8,795 nucleotides of DNA from Candidatus Nitrosymbiomonas sp. (lineage in GTDB: Bacteria; Sysuimicrobiota; Sysuimicrobiia; Sysuimicrobiales; Humicultoraceae). Of this stretch, positions 1 to 6,961 are shown one piece after another. Numbering within the stretch: position 1 is the first letter of the stretch; each line of letters begins with the position of its first letter. The stretch is taken from NCBI GenBank assembly GCA_020724185.1, contig DYHL01000016.1:1515-10309 (forward strand), in the 5' to 3' direction. The translations under genes and the position numbers were made by a program. The notes beneath the pieces are model-generated. The model was not told the origin of the DNA, ran no database searches, and saw only the letters and a list, made by a program, of their open reading frames with translations.

Positions 1-1
1 C

Positions 2-298
2 GCCGGCGAGCAGGCTCCTAGGGCGTTCCGGGAGGATCTGCTGACGGAGCCGGCGGAGATCGAACTGCACGGCGCGTGGCTCCGGGTCCATCCCAGGTTG
101 ACGGAGGCCGCGGAGTCCAAGCTGTACGCGCTGGCCCTGGAAGAGATCGCGGCCTTCGCCGGCCCAATAGACGGTTTCTTCGACAAGGTGCTAGTGAACG
201 CGCCTGATCCGGTGCTCCGTGAGAACCGCCTGGCCCTGCTGGAAAGGGTGTCCGGCAGTTTCAAGAGGATCGCCGACTTCAGCGTGCTCGCAATCTAG
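2..298 (+). CDS. glyS: Glycine--tRNA ligase beta subunit, C-terminal fragment
   Basis: The 3' end of a gene that begins upstream of the window; 98 residues are visible in frame from base 2 to a TAG stop at 296-298. The C-terminal stretch with FFDKVLVNAPDP, RENRLALL and RIADFSVLAI matches the end of the beta subunit of the bacterial alpha2-beta2 glycyl-tRNA synthetase. That end is the DALR-like helical anticodon-binding domain. The enzyme charges tRNA-Gly with glycine in the cytoplasm, consuming ATP and releasing AMP and PPi. The catalytic alpha subunit gene (glyQ) would be expected just upstream but is not in view. A TTG at 98 could be misread as a start, but the reading frame is open and family-like before it, so this is a truncation by the window edge and not a short gene. 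The next gene starts 16 nt after the stop, suggesting co-transcription. Confidence 0.93.
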   Translation, partial: AGEQAPRAFREDLLTEPAEIELHGAWLRVHPRLTEAAESKLYALALEEIAAFAGPIDGFFDKVLVNAPDPVLRENRLALLERVSGSFKRIADFSVLAI

Positions 299-314
299 AG
301 GGGAGTGAGAGTAG

Positions 315-3209
315 ATGGCAGCAGCAAGGAAGGCCGCGCCCGGCGCGTTGCGGTGGACGCAGCTCTTCGAGGAGGGCGACGCTTCGATGCGCGAGCTGTT
401 GGGCGGCAAGGGCGCCGGGCTGGCCGAGATGTGCCGCGTGGGCCTGCCGGTACCACCCGGCTTCACCATCAACACGAAGGCCTGCGTGGAGTACATGCGG
501 ACAGGGCGAAAGATCCCTGCCGGGTTGCTCGACGAGGTGGAGGCGCGGATGCGCGCCCTCGAGGAGAAGGTGGGCAAGCGCTTCGGAGATCCCGCCAACC
601 CGCTGCTGGTTTCGGTGCGGTCGGGCGCCCTGTTCAGCATGCCCGGGATGATGGACACGGTACTCAACCTGGGCCTGAACGATCGGACCCTCGATGGCCT
701 GATCCGACTGACGGGTAACGAGCGCTTTGCCCGCGACGCCTACCGCCGGCTGATTCAGATGTTCGGGAAGACCGTTCTAGGCATCCCCGGGGAGAAGTTC
801 GAGCACATAATCCAGCGCGCCAAGGCGCGCAAGCGGGTCGTTGAGGACACCGCCCTGGACGCGGACGACCTGCGCGGCATCGTGGACGCCTTCCGCCGCC
901 TGGTCAAATCCGAGCGGGGCACCGAGTTCCCGCAGGATCCGCGCGAGCAACTGCGGATGGCGATCCTGGCGGTGTTCAACTCCTGGCAGGGGAAACGGGC
1001 GGTTGACTACCGTAACTTCCACGGCATCTCCCACGACCTGGGCACCGCCGTGAACGTGCAGGTCATGGTCTTCGGTAACATGGGCTCCGATTCCGGGACC
1101 GGTGTGGCGTTCACCCGCAACCCGGCGACCGGTGAACGCGGCATGTTCGGCGAGTACCTCATGAACGCGCAGGGCGAGGACGTGGTGGCGGGCATCCGCA
1201 ACCCCAAGCCCATCGCCGAGCTGGCCAAAGACCTCCCCAAGGCGTACGACGAGTTCCTGGGCGTCTGCGAGATGCTCGAACGGCACTACCGGGAAGTGCA
1301 GGATCTGGAGTTTACGATCGAGCGCGGCCGCCTGTGGATGCTGCAGACGCGGAGCGGCAAGCGGACCGCGCAGGCCGCGGTCAAGATCGCCGTGGACATG
1401 GCGCGCGAGGGGCTCATCTCGAAAGAAGAGGCGCTGCTGCGCGTTGAGCCCGGCCAGATTGACATGCTGCTCCATCCCCGGTTCGATCCGCGCGCCAAAG
1501 AGGCCGCATCCGCCGCCGGGCGGTTCATGGCGCGCGGCCTGAACGCTTCTCCCGGCGCGGCCGTTGGCCTCGCGGTCTTCGATGCGGACACCGCCGAGGC
1601 TTGGGGTAAGGCCGGCAAGCCGGTCATCCTAGTCAGACCCGAGACCAACCCCGACGACGTGCACGGGATGCTCAACGCCAAGGGGATACTGACGAGCCGC
1701 GGCGGTGCCACGAGCCACGCGGCGGTGGTCGCGCGCGGGCTCGGCCTGCCGTGCGTGGCAGGGTGCGAGGCGCTCCGCGTTGACGTCGAGGCCCTCCGGC
1801 TTTCGGTGGACGGCCGGACGGTTCGCCAGGGCGAGTACATCTCGATTGACGGCGGCACCGGCGAGGTGTTCTCGGGCGAGCTGCCGGCGATTGAGCCCAG
1901 GCTTGAGGATCAGGCCGAGCTCATTGAGCTGCTGTCCTGGGCCGACAAGGCCCGCCGCCTGGGTGTCTGGGCGAACGCCGACTACCCGCGCGACGCCGTT
2001 CGCGCCCGCATCTTCGGCGCGGAAGGAATCGGCCTCTGCCGGACCGAGCACATGTTCTTCGAAGAGGACCGCCTCCCGATGGTGCGCCAGATGATCCTGA
2101 ACGCCGGGGAGGCCCAGGCCCTTCTGGACAGGAGCCGGGCCGCGGAGCGCGCGGCGGCCGAACGGCCCGAGGACAAGAAGCTCAAGGCCGAGGTCCGGGC
2201 GGCAGGGCAGGCGCTACGGGCTTCCCAGGCGGTCCGCCTGTACCAGGCCGCGCTGTCCAAGCTCCTGAGGCTGCAGCGCAAGGACTTCGAGGGATTGTTC
2301 CGGGCAATGGACGGTCTGCCGGTGATCGTCCGGCTCATTGATCCCCCGCTGCACGAGTTCCTGCCCTCGCACGATTCGCTGCTGGAAGAGACGAGTGCGC
2401 TGCGCGCGCGGATCGAGGCCCTGGAGGGCGTTCGCCGGTGGCGGCCCGGGAAGGGCCAGCTCTCGCTGGGCGCGCTGCGCGCAGAGATGCGCCGCAAGGA
2501 GGCGCAGCTTAGGGCCGTAGACGCCATGCGTGAAGCCAACCCGATGCTGGGCCTGCGCGGGATCCGGCTGGGGCTGACCTATCCGGCCATCATCGCGATG
2601 CAGGTCAGGGCGATCATGGAGGCGGCCTGCCGCGTGACCAAGCGCGGCGTTGTCGCGGTCCCGGAGATAATGATCCCGCTCGTCAGTCACGTCAACGAGT
2701 TGAGGGAGACGCACCGCGAGCTGGTGGAGGTGGTTCGCGACGTGCTTGATCACGAGTGCGTCAAGGTTGCCTACAAGTTCGGAACGATGATCGAGTTGCC
2801 GCGGGCATGTTTCGTGGCCGGTGAGATCGCACAGCACGCCGAGTTCTTCTCGTTCGGCACGAACGACCTCACGCAGACCATCTTCGGTATCTCCCGCGAC
2901 GACGCCGAGGGCAAGTTCCTGCTGCAGTTCGTGGAGAAGGGGATTCTGCCCAAGAACCCGTTCCAGACGATTGACCGCCCCGGTGTGGGTGAGGCGATGA
3001 AGATGGCAGTATCCGGCGGGCGCACCCAGCGCCCCGGACTGGAGATCGGGATCTGCGGCGAGCACGGCGGGGATCCCGAGTCGATCGAGTTCTGCCACTC
3101 CCTGGGCCTCAACTACGTGAGCTGTTCGCCGTACCGTGTGCCCGTGGCCAGGCTGGCCGCCGCCCAAGCCGCCCTGCGCGAGCGCATGAAGGCGGCCAGG
3201 GACGTCTAG
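315..3209 (+). CDS. ppdK: Pyruvate, phosphate dikinase (long variant)
   Basis: A 964-residue cytoplasmic enzyme interconverting ATP + Pi + pyruvate and AMP + PPi + PEP, linking glycolysis and gluconeogenesis to pyrophosphate. Three family domains are readable. The N-terminal nucleotide-binding domain covers about 1-345 (LLGGKGAGLAEM at 28-39, SGTGVAFTRNP at 260-270). The swivelling phosphohistidine domain covers about 405-520, with GGATSHAAVVAR holding catalytic His468 and the Thr466 that regulatory kinases target in this family. The C-terminal PEP/pyruvate barrel covers about 540-955, with CRTEHMFF at 575-582, NPMLGLRG at 742-749, FSFGTNDLTQ at 845-854 and catalytic Cys914 in ICGEHGG. All catalytic residues I can check are intact. 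The ATG at 315 follows AGGGGAG (299-305) by nine bases. Typical bacterial PPDKs are about 870-890 residues. Much of the excess is two charged Ala/Glu/Arg-rich segments, about 597-648 and 687-740, inside the barrel. No ppsR-type regulatory kinase gene is in the window. dgt follows after 4 nt. Confidence 0.96.
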   Translation: MAAARKAAPGALRWTQLFEEGDASMRELLGGKGAGLAEMCRVGLPVPPGFTINTKACVEYMRTGRKIPAGLLDEVEARMRALEEKVGKRFGDPANPLLVSVRSGALFSMPGMMDTVLNLGLNDRTLDGLIRLTGNERFARDAYRRLIQMFGKTVLGIPGEKFEHIIQRAKARKRVVEDTALDADDLRGIVDAFRRLVKSERGTEFPQDPREQLRMAILAVFNSWQGKRAVDYRNFHGISHDLGTAVNVQVMVFGNMGSDSGTGVAFTRNPATGERGMFGEYLMNAQGEDVVAGIRNPKPIAELAKDLPKAYDEFLGVCEMLERHYREVQDLEFTIERGRLWMLQTRSGKRTAQAAVKIAVDMAREGLISKEEALLRVEPGQIDMLLHPRFDPRAKEAASAAGRFMARGLNASPGAAVGLAVFDADTAEAWGKAGKPVILVRPETNPDDVHGMLNAKGILTSRGGATSHAAVVARGLGLPCVAGCEALRVDVEALRLSVDGRTVRQGEYISIDGGTGEVFSGELPAIEPRLEDQAELIELLSWADKARRLGVWANADYPRDAVRARIFGAEGIGLCRTEHMFFEEDRLPMVRQMILNAGEAQALLDRSRAAERAAAERPEDKKLKAEVRAAGQALRASQAVRLYQAALSKLLRLQRKDFEGLFRAMDGLPVIVRLIDPPLHEFLPSHDSLLEETSALRARIEALEGVRRWRPGKGQLSLGALRAEMRRKEAQLRAVDAMREANPMLGLRGIRLGLTYPAIIAMQVRAIMEAACRVTKRGVVAVPEIMIPLVSHVNELRETHRELVEVVRDVLDHECVKVAYKFGTMIELPRACFVAGEIAQHAEFFSFGTNDLTQTIFGISRDDAEGKFLLQFVEKGILPKNPFQTIDRPGVGEAMKMAVSGGRTQRPGLEIGICGEHGGDPESIEFCHSLGLNYVSCSPYRVPVARLAAAQAALRERMKAARDV

Positions 3210-3213
3210 GCAC

Positions 3214-4266
3214 GTGCGCGGGCGCGAGGAAACCGAGAGGTGGGAGGCCGCGGCCTTGCAGCCGCGCGCCTCCCGCTCAGCGGAGTCGCGCGGGAGGGCC
3301 GAGGCAGAGCCCGACGACCCGCTGCGGACCGCCTTCCAACGGGACCGCGACCGGATCGTGCACGCCAAGGCATTTCGCCGCCTCATGCACAAGACGCAGG
3401 TGTTTCTGGCACCCGAGGGCGATCACTACCGCACGCGGCTCACGCACACGCTGGAGGTGGCGCAGATTGCCCGCACGATCGCCCGGGCCCTGCGCCTCAA
3501 CGAGGATCTGACCGAGGCGATCGCGCTGGCGCACGACCTGGGACACCCGCCGTTCGGCCACGCCGGCGAGGCGGCGCTGAACGAGGCGATGGCGCCGTGG
3601 GGCGGGTTTCGTCACGACCAGCAGAGCCTGCGCGTGGTGGACCGCCTCGAGTACCGCAGGCGGGCCGATGGCGCTCTCGTGGCCGGGCTGAATTTGACCT
3701 GGGAGGTAAGGGACGGGATCGCATGCCACTCCAAAGGCCTCCGCGACCTGGAGGCCGCGGGTCAGGACGCGGAAGGACCATCCACGCAGGAGGGCCGGCT
3801 CGTTCGGGCGGCCGACCGCGTGGCCTATCTGCACCACGACACCGACGACGCCATCCGGGCAGGGATGATAAGGGAAGCCGACATACCGGCGGAGATCACC
3901 GCGGTGCTGGGCGAGCCCCGAGCGCGGTGGCTGGACGCGATCGTTCACGACATCGTTTCGGTGGCATCCGCTACCGACGCTGTTGACCTGTCGGCCCCGA
4001 TGCGCGACGCCCTCAACGGCCTCAAGGACTTCCTGGCGGAACGGGTCTACCTGAGCGCTCCGTCGAGGATGGAGGCCGTGCGAGGCCAGCGCATGCTCCG
4101 ACTCCTGTTCGACTACTTCACGGCACATCCGAGCGATATCCCCGGCGATCCGATGAGCGCCGGATCCGCGGAATCCCCTTACAGGGCCGCCTGCGACTTC
4201 GTGGCCGGGATGACCGATCGGTACGCGGTCCGCACCTTTGCCGGGCTCTTCATGGTGGCGGGCTAG
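3214..4266 (+). CDS. dgt: HD-domain dNTP triphosphohydrolase (dGTPase-like)
   Basis: A 350-residue protein of the short Dgt-like family. These enzymes hydrolyse deoxynucleoside triphosphates to deoxynucleoside plus tripolyphosphate and help control dNTP pools. The N-terminal signature RTAFQRDRDRIVHAKAFRRL runs from 38 to 57 and is followed by KTQVF. The HD metal site is visible as His78 (in TRLTHTLEVAQ), His107-Asp108 (AHDLGHPPFGH) and Asp201 (AADRVAYLHHDTDD). Length fits the short dGTPase-like subfamily, not the roughly 500-residue E. coli Dgt, so the preferred dNTP cannot be read from sequence. I take the GTG at 3214 because family similarity (SRSAESRGR, 19-28) reaches well upstream of any later start. 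The Shine-Dalgarno is weak (AGGGA at 3198-3202), and the start lies 4 nt after the ppdK stop, so translational coupling is likely. A strong hairpin lies at codons 9-22. In many Firmicutes dgt is followed by dnaG and rpoD; here hppA follows. Confidence 0.9.
   Translation: MRGREETERWEAAALQPRASRSAESRGRAEAEPDDPLRTAFQRDRDRIVHAKAFRRLMHKTQVFLAPEGDHYRTRLTHTLEVAQIARTIARALRLNEDLTEAIALAHDLGHPPFGHAGEAALNEAMAPWGGFRHDQQSLRVVDRLEYRRRADGALVAGLNLTWEVRDGIACHSKGLRDLEAAGQDAEGPSTQEGRLVRAADRVAYLHHDTDDAIRAGMIREADIPAEITAVLGEPRARWLDAIVHDIVSVASATDAVDLSAPMRDALNGLKDFLAERVYLSAPSRMEAVRGQRMLRLLFDYFTAHPSDIPGDPMSAGSAESPYRAACDFVAGMTDRYAVRTFAGLFMVAG
3239..3277 (+). other. Strong GC-rich hairpin in the 5' coding part of dgt
   Basis: The arms 3242-3248 (GGGAGGC) and 3268-3274 (GCCTCCC) are perfect complements. 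The inner arms 3249-3254 (CGCGGC) and 3261-3266 (GCCGCG) are also perfect. A single bulged C sits at 3267, and the loop is CTTGCA (3255-3260). Outside, 3239-3241 can pair with 3275-3277 (one Watson-Crick and two G-T pairs). This is 13 Watson-Crick pairs in the core, starting about 25 nt after the GTG start. No T-run follows, so it is not a standard intrinsic terminator. It encodes a poorly conserved part of the Dgt N-terminus, so selection on RNA structure is possible, but a chance fold in GC-rich DNA cannot be excluded. Confidence 0.6.
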
Positions 4267-4285
4267 GCGCAGTAACTCATAGGTT

Positions 4286-4293
4286 GGGGGAGG
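4286..4293 (+). promoter_or_regulatory. Shine-Dalgarno that fixes the hppA start
   Basis: The purine run GGGGGAGG lies five bases before the ATG at 4299. An upstream TTG at 4284 in the same frame overlaps this site and would have no ribosome binding site of its own, so the ATG (protein beginning MELLWWGP) is the better start. A GTG at 4296 is in frame directly before it and is a possible alternative. Confidence 0.7.
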
Positions 4294-4298
4294 CCGTG

Positions 4299-6251
4299 AT
4301 GGAGCTGCTGTGGTGGGGGCCGATCGCAGGGGTGGTGGCGCTGATCTACGCCGCGATTCTGGCGCACCGGGTGAAGGCGCACGACCCCGGCACGCCGGAG
4401 ATGCAGGTTATCTCCGGCGCCATTCGCGACGGGGCGATGGCGTTCTTGGCGCGGGAGTACCGGGCCATCGCGCTCTTCGTGGCGGTACTGTTCGTGATCC
4501 TTGCGTCGGGCCTGGTGCCGGGTCTTGCGCTCCGGACCGCGGTGGCTTTTGTCCTGGGCGCGGGGTGCTCGGTGTCCGCCGGGTACTTCGGCATGCGCGT
4601 GGCTACCCTGGCGAACACGCGCACAGCCCAGGCGGCGCGGTCGGGTCTGGCCCCCGCGCTTGCGGTGGCGTTTCCCGGCGGCGCCGTGATGGGGATGACC
4701 GTGGTGGGGTTGGGCTTGTTGGGGGTAGGCGTTCTCTACCTGCTCTTCCGCGATGCCAACCAGGTCATCGGCTTCTCGCTCGGCGCGTCGTCCGTTGCGC
4801 TGTTCGCGCGCGTGGGAGGCGGCATCTACACCAAGGGCGCCGACGTGGGCGCGGACCTGGTCGGCAAGGTGGAGGTGGGCATTCCGGAGGACGATCCGCG
4901 CAACCCCGCGGTCATCGCGGACGCGGTGGGTGACAATGTCGGCGACGTGGCCGGCATGGGCGCGGACCTGTTCGAATCCTATGTGGGCACCGTAATCGCC
5001 GCCATCGCAATCGGGTTCGCACAGTTGAAGGAGCCTGGGGCCCTGACCGCGGTGCTGCTGGCCTGCGCGGGCATCGGCGCCTCGGTCATCGGCACGATCT
5101 TCGTGCGCGGGGCCGACCCGCAGCGGGCGCTGCGCCGCGGGACGCTGGCCAGCGCCGCGGTCATGACCGGCGCCGCCTTCCTGGTCGTGCAGGCGACGAT
5201 GGGGGATCTGCGCTACTTCTGGGCGGTGGCGATGGGGCTGGCGTCCGGCGTGATAATAGGGCAGGTGGCGGAGTACTACACCTCGGGCCGCGAGGTCAGG
5301 GCCCTTGCAGCCTCAGCGGTGTCCGGGCCTGCGCCGGTGATCATCGAGGGCACCGCGCAGGGAATGTTGAGCTCGGTGCTGCCGCTGGTGGTGATCGCGC
5401 TGTCCACCATCTTCGCCTTCCAACTCGCCGGTTTCTACGGCATAGCGCTGGCGGCGGTCGGCATGCTCTCGATCACAGGCATGACGGTTTCCGTGGACGC
5501 GTACGGCCCGATTGCCGACAACGCCGCGGGGATCGCCGAGATGAGCCACCTGGGCCCGCAGGTGCGGCAGGTGGCAGACTCACTGGACGCGGCCGGGAAC
5601 ACGACCGCGGCCATAGCCAAGGGGTTCGCCATTGGGTCAGCCGCGCTTACGGCGCTGGTGCTGTTCTTCTTCTTCCGCCAGGCAGTGGGCATTCAGACGA
5701 TTGACCTGATGAGCCCCGAGGTGCTCGCCGGTCTTCTCCTGGGCGGCGTGGTGCCGTTTCTATTCGCGGCGCTGGCGATGCGGGCGGTGGGCCGCACCGC
5801 GCAGACCATGGTCGGAGAGGTCCGTCGGCAATTCCGGAGCATCAAGGGTTTGATGGAGGGTACGGCACGGCCGGACTACACCCGATGCGTGGACATCGCC
5901 ACGCGCGGCGCGCTCAGGGAGATGGTGGTCCCCGGGCTGCTGGCGGTCCTGATCCCGATCGCCGTGGGCGTGTTCCTGCACAAGGAGGCCCTCGGCGGGC
6001 TGCTGGCGGGCGCCATCGTGACCGGGGTGCCGCTCGCGCTCTACCTGGCCAACTCGGGTGGGGCGTGGGACAATGCGAAGAAGCACATCGAGGCCGGGCA
6101 TCACGGCGGCAAAGGGGGCGATCCGCACAAGGCCGCTGTCATAGGCGACACGGTGGGCGACCCGTTCAAGGACACCGCGGGGCCGGCCTTGAACATTCTG
6201 ATAAAGCTGATGACGGTGGTTGCCCTGGTCTTCGCTCCTCTGTTCCGCTAG
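4299..6251 (+). CDS. hppA: Ion-pumping membrane pyrophosphatase, K+-dependent type
   Basis: A 650-residue integral membrane enzyme that hydrolyses PPi to two Pi and uses the energy to move H+ or Na+ across the cytoplasmic membrane. About 15-16 hydrophobic segments are spread along the chain. The PPi/Mg site motifs are present: GGGIYTKGADVGADLVGKVE (173-192), D208/D212/D216 in IADAVGDNVGD, D407-N408 (PIADNAAGIAEM), and GDTVGDPFKDTAGP with D617, D621 and D625. The K+-sensitivity motif reads GNTTAAIAKG (433-442). Ala437 sits where K+-independent pumps have Lys, so a K+-requiring enzyme is predicted. Glu226 in ADLFESYVG sits at the gate position used by Na+ pumps and also, as I recall, by some K+-dependent H+ pumps, so the ion is unresolved. 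The usual Asn of DNVGDNVGD is Ala209. Length is at the short end for the family. It probably pulls PPi-producing reactions, including PEP synthesis by the PPDK two genes upstream. It lies 32 nt after dgt. Confidence 0.96.
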   Translation: MELLWWGPIAGVVALIYAAILAHRVKAHDPGTPEMQVISGAIRDGAMAFLAREYRAIALFVAVLFVILASGLVPGLALRTAVAFVLGAGCSVSAGYFGMRVATLANTRTAQAARSGLAPALAVAFPGGAVMGMTVVGLGLLGVGVLYLLFRDANQVIGFSLGASSVALFARVGGGIYTKGADVGADLVGKVEVGIPEDDPRNPAVIADAVGDNVGDVAGMGADLFESYVGTVIAAIAIGFAQLKEPGALTAVLLACAGIGASVIGTIFVRGADPQRALRRGTLASAAVMTGAAFLVVQATMGDLRYFWAVAMGLASGVIIGQVAEYYTSGREVRALAASAVSGPAPVIIEGTAQGMLSSVLPLVVIALSTIFAFQLAGFYGIALAAVGMLSITGMTVSVDAYGPIADNAAGIAEMSHLGPQVRQVADSLDAAGNTTAAIAKGFAIGSAALTALVLFFFFRQAVGIQTIDLMSPEVLAGLLLGGVVPFLFAALAMRAVGRTAQTMVGEVRRQFRSIKGLMEGTARPDYTRCVDIATRGALREMVVPGLLAVLIPIAVGVFLHKEALGGLLAGAIVTGVPLALYLANSGGAWDNAKKHIEAGHHGGKGGDPHKAAVIGDTVGDPFKDTAGPALNILIKLMTVVALVFAPLFR

Positions 6252-6288
6252 CGGGCGGGAGGAGGGGTCGGCGCCGCCGAAGAAACAT

Positions 6289-6298
6289 GGGATATCCC
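6289..6298 (+). other. Perfect 10-bp palindrome in the hppA-hpf gap
   Basis: GGGATATCCC is an exact dyad in the 72-nt gap between hppA and hpf. Just before it, TCGGC (6268-6272) and GCCGA (6276-6280) form a small 5-bp inverted repeat. Neither is followed by a T-run, so I do not call a terminator. The palindrome lies 26 nt before the hpf start, where a regulator site or small RNA fold could act, but a 10-bp dyad alone is weak evidence. Confidence 0.3.
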
Positions 6299-6323
6299 GA
6301 GGAGATCCGACAGGAGGCGAGTC

Positions 6324-6920
6324 ATGGCTGAGCGCAAGCGGGCCGGGGAGATGCCGGTTCGCGTTCAGGGAAAGCACATCGCCGTGACCGACGCGCTGAG
6401 GGGGTATGCCGAGCAGAAGCTCGCGAAGCTGCCACGCAACTTCGATCGGGTGCAGGACGCGCAGGTGGTGCTCAGCGTGGCGCGCGACAGAACCAGGGGG
6501 CGCGCGCAGGTGGTCGAGGTGACGGTATGGTGCGACGGGCTGGTGCTTCGCGCCGAGGAAACCTCCGAGGACATGTACACCTCGATTGACCGCGCGGTGG
6601 ATAAGCTGGAGCGGCAGATCGAGAAGTATCGCAGTCGGATCATCGAGAAGCGAAGGCTTGACGAGTCGCGCCGGCGGCGTAGGGCCCAGCAGACCGCCGA
6701 GTCGGCGATGGAGGCCCGGGGGGCGGAACCTCCTGCGCAGCCGCAGATCGTGCGCGTCAAGAGGTTCGCCATGAAGCCGATGACGCCCGATGAGGCCGTG
6801 CTCCAGATGGAGCTGCTGGGGCACTTGTTCTTCGTCTTCCGTCACGCCGGGACGCAGGACATCAACGTGTTGTACAAGCGCCGCGACGGCGACTACGGGT
6901 TGATCGAGCCTGAAGCCTAG
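6324..6920 (+). CDS. hpf: Long-form ribosome hibernation promoting factor
   Basis: A 198-residue cytoplasmic protein that in this family binds the 30S decoding region and drives 70S dimers (100S) during stationary phase or stress. The N-terminal RaiA/S30AE domain spans about 11-112 (VRVQGKHIAVTDALRGYAEQ, then EETSEDMYTSIDRAVDKLERQ). A basic, low-complexity linker follows at about 113-140, with a run of Arg at 116-120. The C-terminal dimerisation domain spans about 141-198 (IVRVKRFAMKPMTPDEAVLQ, then LFFVFRHAGTQDINVLYKR). Having both domains makes this the long HPF and not the short HPF/YfiA type. The ATG at 6324 follows AGGAGG (6312-6317) by six bases, a strong ribosome binding site. hpf next to secA is a known arrangement in Firmicutes such as B. 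subtilis; here one extra gene separates them. Stress-linked expression is expected from the family but no specific promoter is evident. Confidence 0.95.
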   Translation: MAERKRAGEMPVRVQGKHIAVTDALRGYAEQKLAKLPRNFDRVQDAQVVLSVARDRTRGRAQVVEVTVWCDGLVLRAEETSEDMYTSIDRAVDKLERQIEKYRSRIIEKRRLDESRRRRRAQQTAESAMEARGAEPPAQPQIVRVKRFAMKPMTPDEAVLQMELLGHLFFVFRHAGTQDINVLYKRRDGDYGLIEPEA

Positions 6921-6961
6921 CCGCGGATCGTTCCTGACCAGCCGGACGCCGGAGGTGCCCA

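Noticed and set aside
777..1475. 232-residue minus-strand frame inside ppdK
   Set aside because: It is entirely inside a conserved part of PPDK on the other strand, without ribosome site or family likeness.
2214..3392. 392-residue open frame on the minus strand across ppdK and the start of dgt
   Set aside because: It lies antisense to well-conserved coding sequence, has no family features, and long antisense frames are routine in high-GC genes.
4267..4298. Promoter in the dgt-hppA gap
   Set aside because: The short gap has no recognisable -10/-35 pair; the main signal is the hppA Shine-Dalgarno.
6252..6280. Possible intrinsic terminator after hppA
   Set aside because: The only inverted repeat is 5 bp with a 3-nt loop and is followed by AGAAAC, not a T-run.
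6287..6331. Tiny ORF (14 codons, MGYPEEIRQEASHG) overlapping the hpf start, a possible leader peptide
   Set aside because: It has no properly spaced Shine-Dalgarno (the purine run at 6257-6267 is about 20 nt away) and no feature beyond chance; it is the tail of a shadow frame of hppA.
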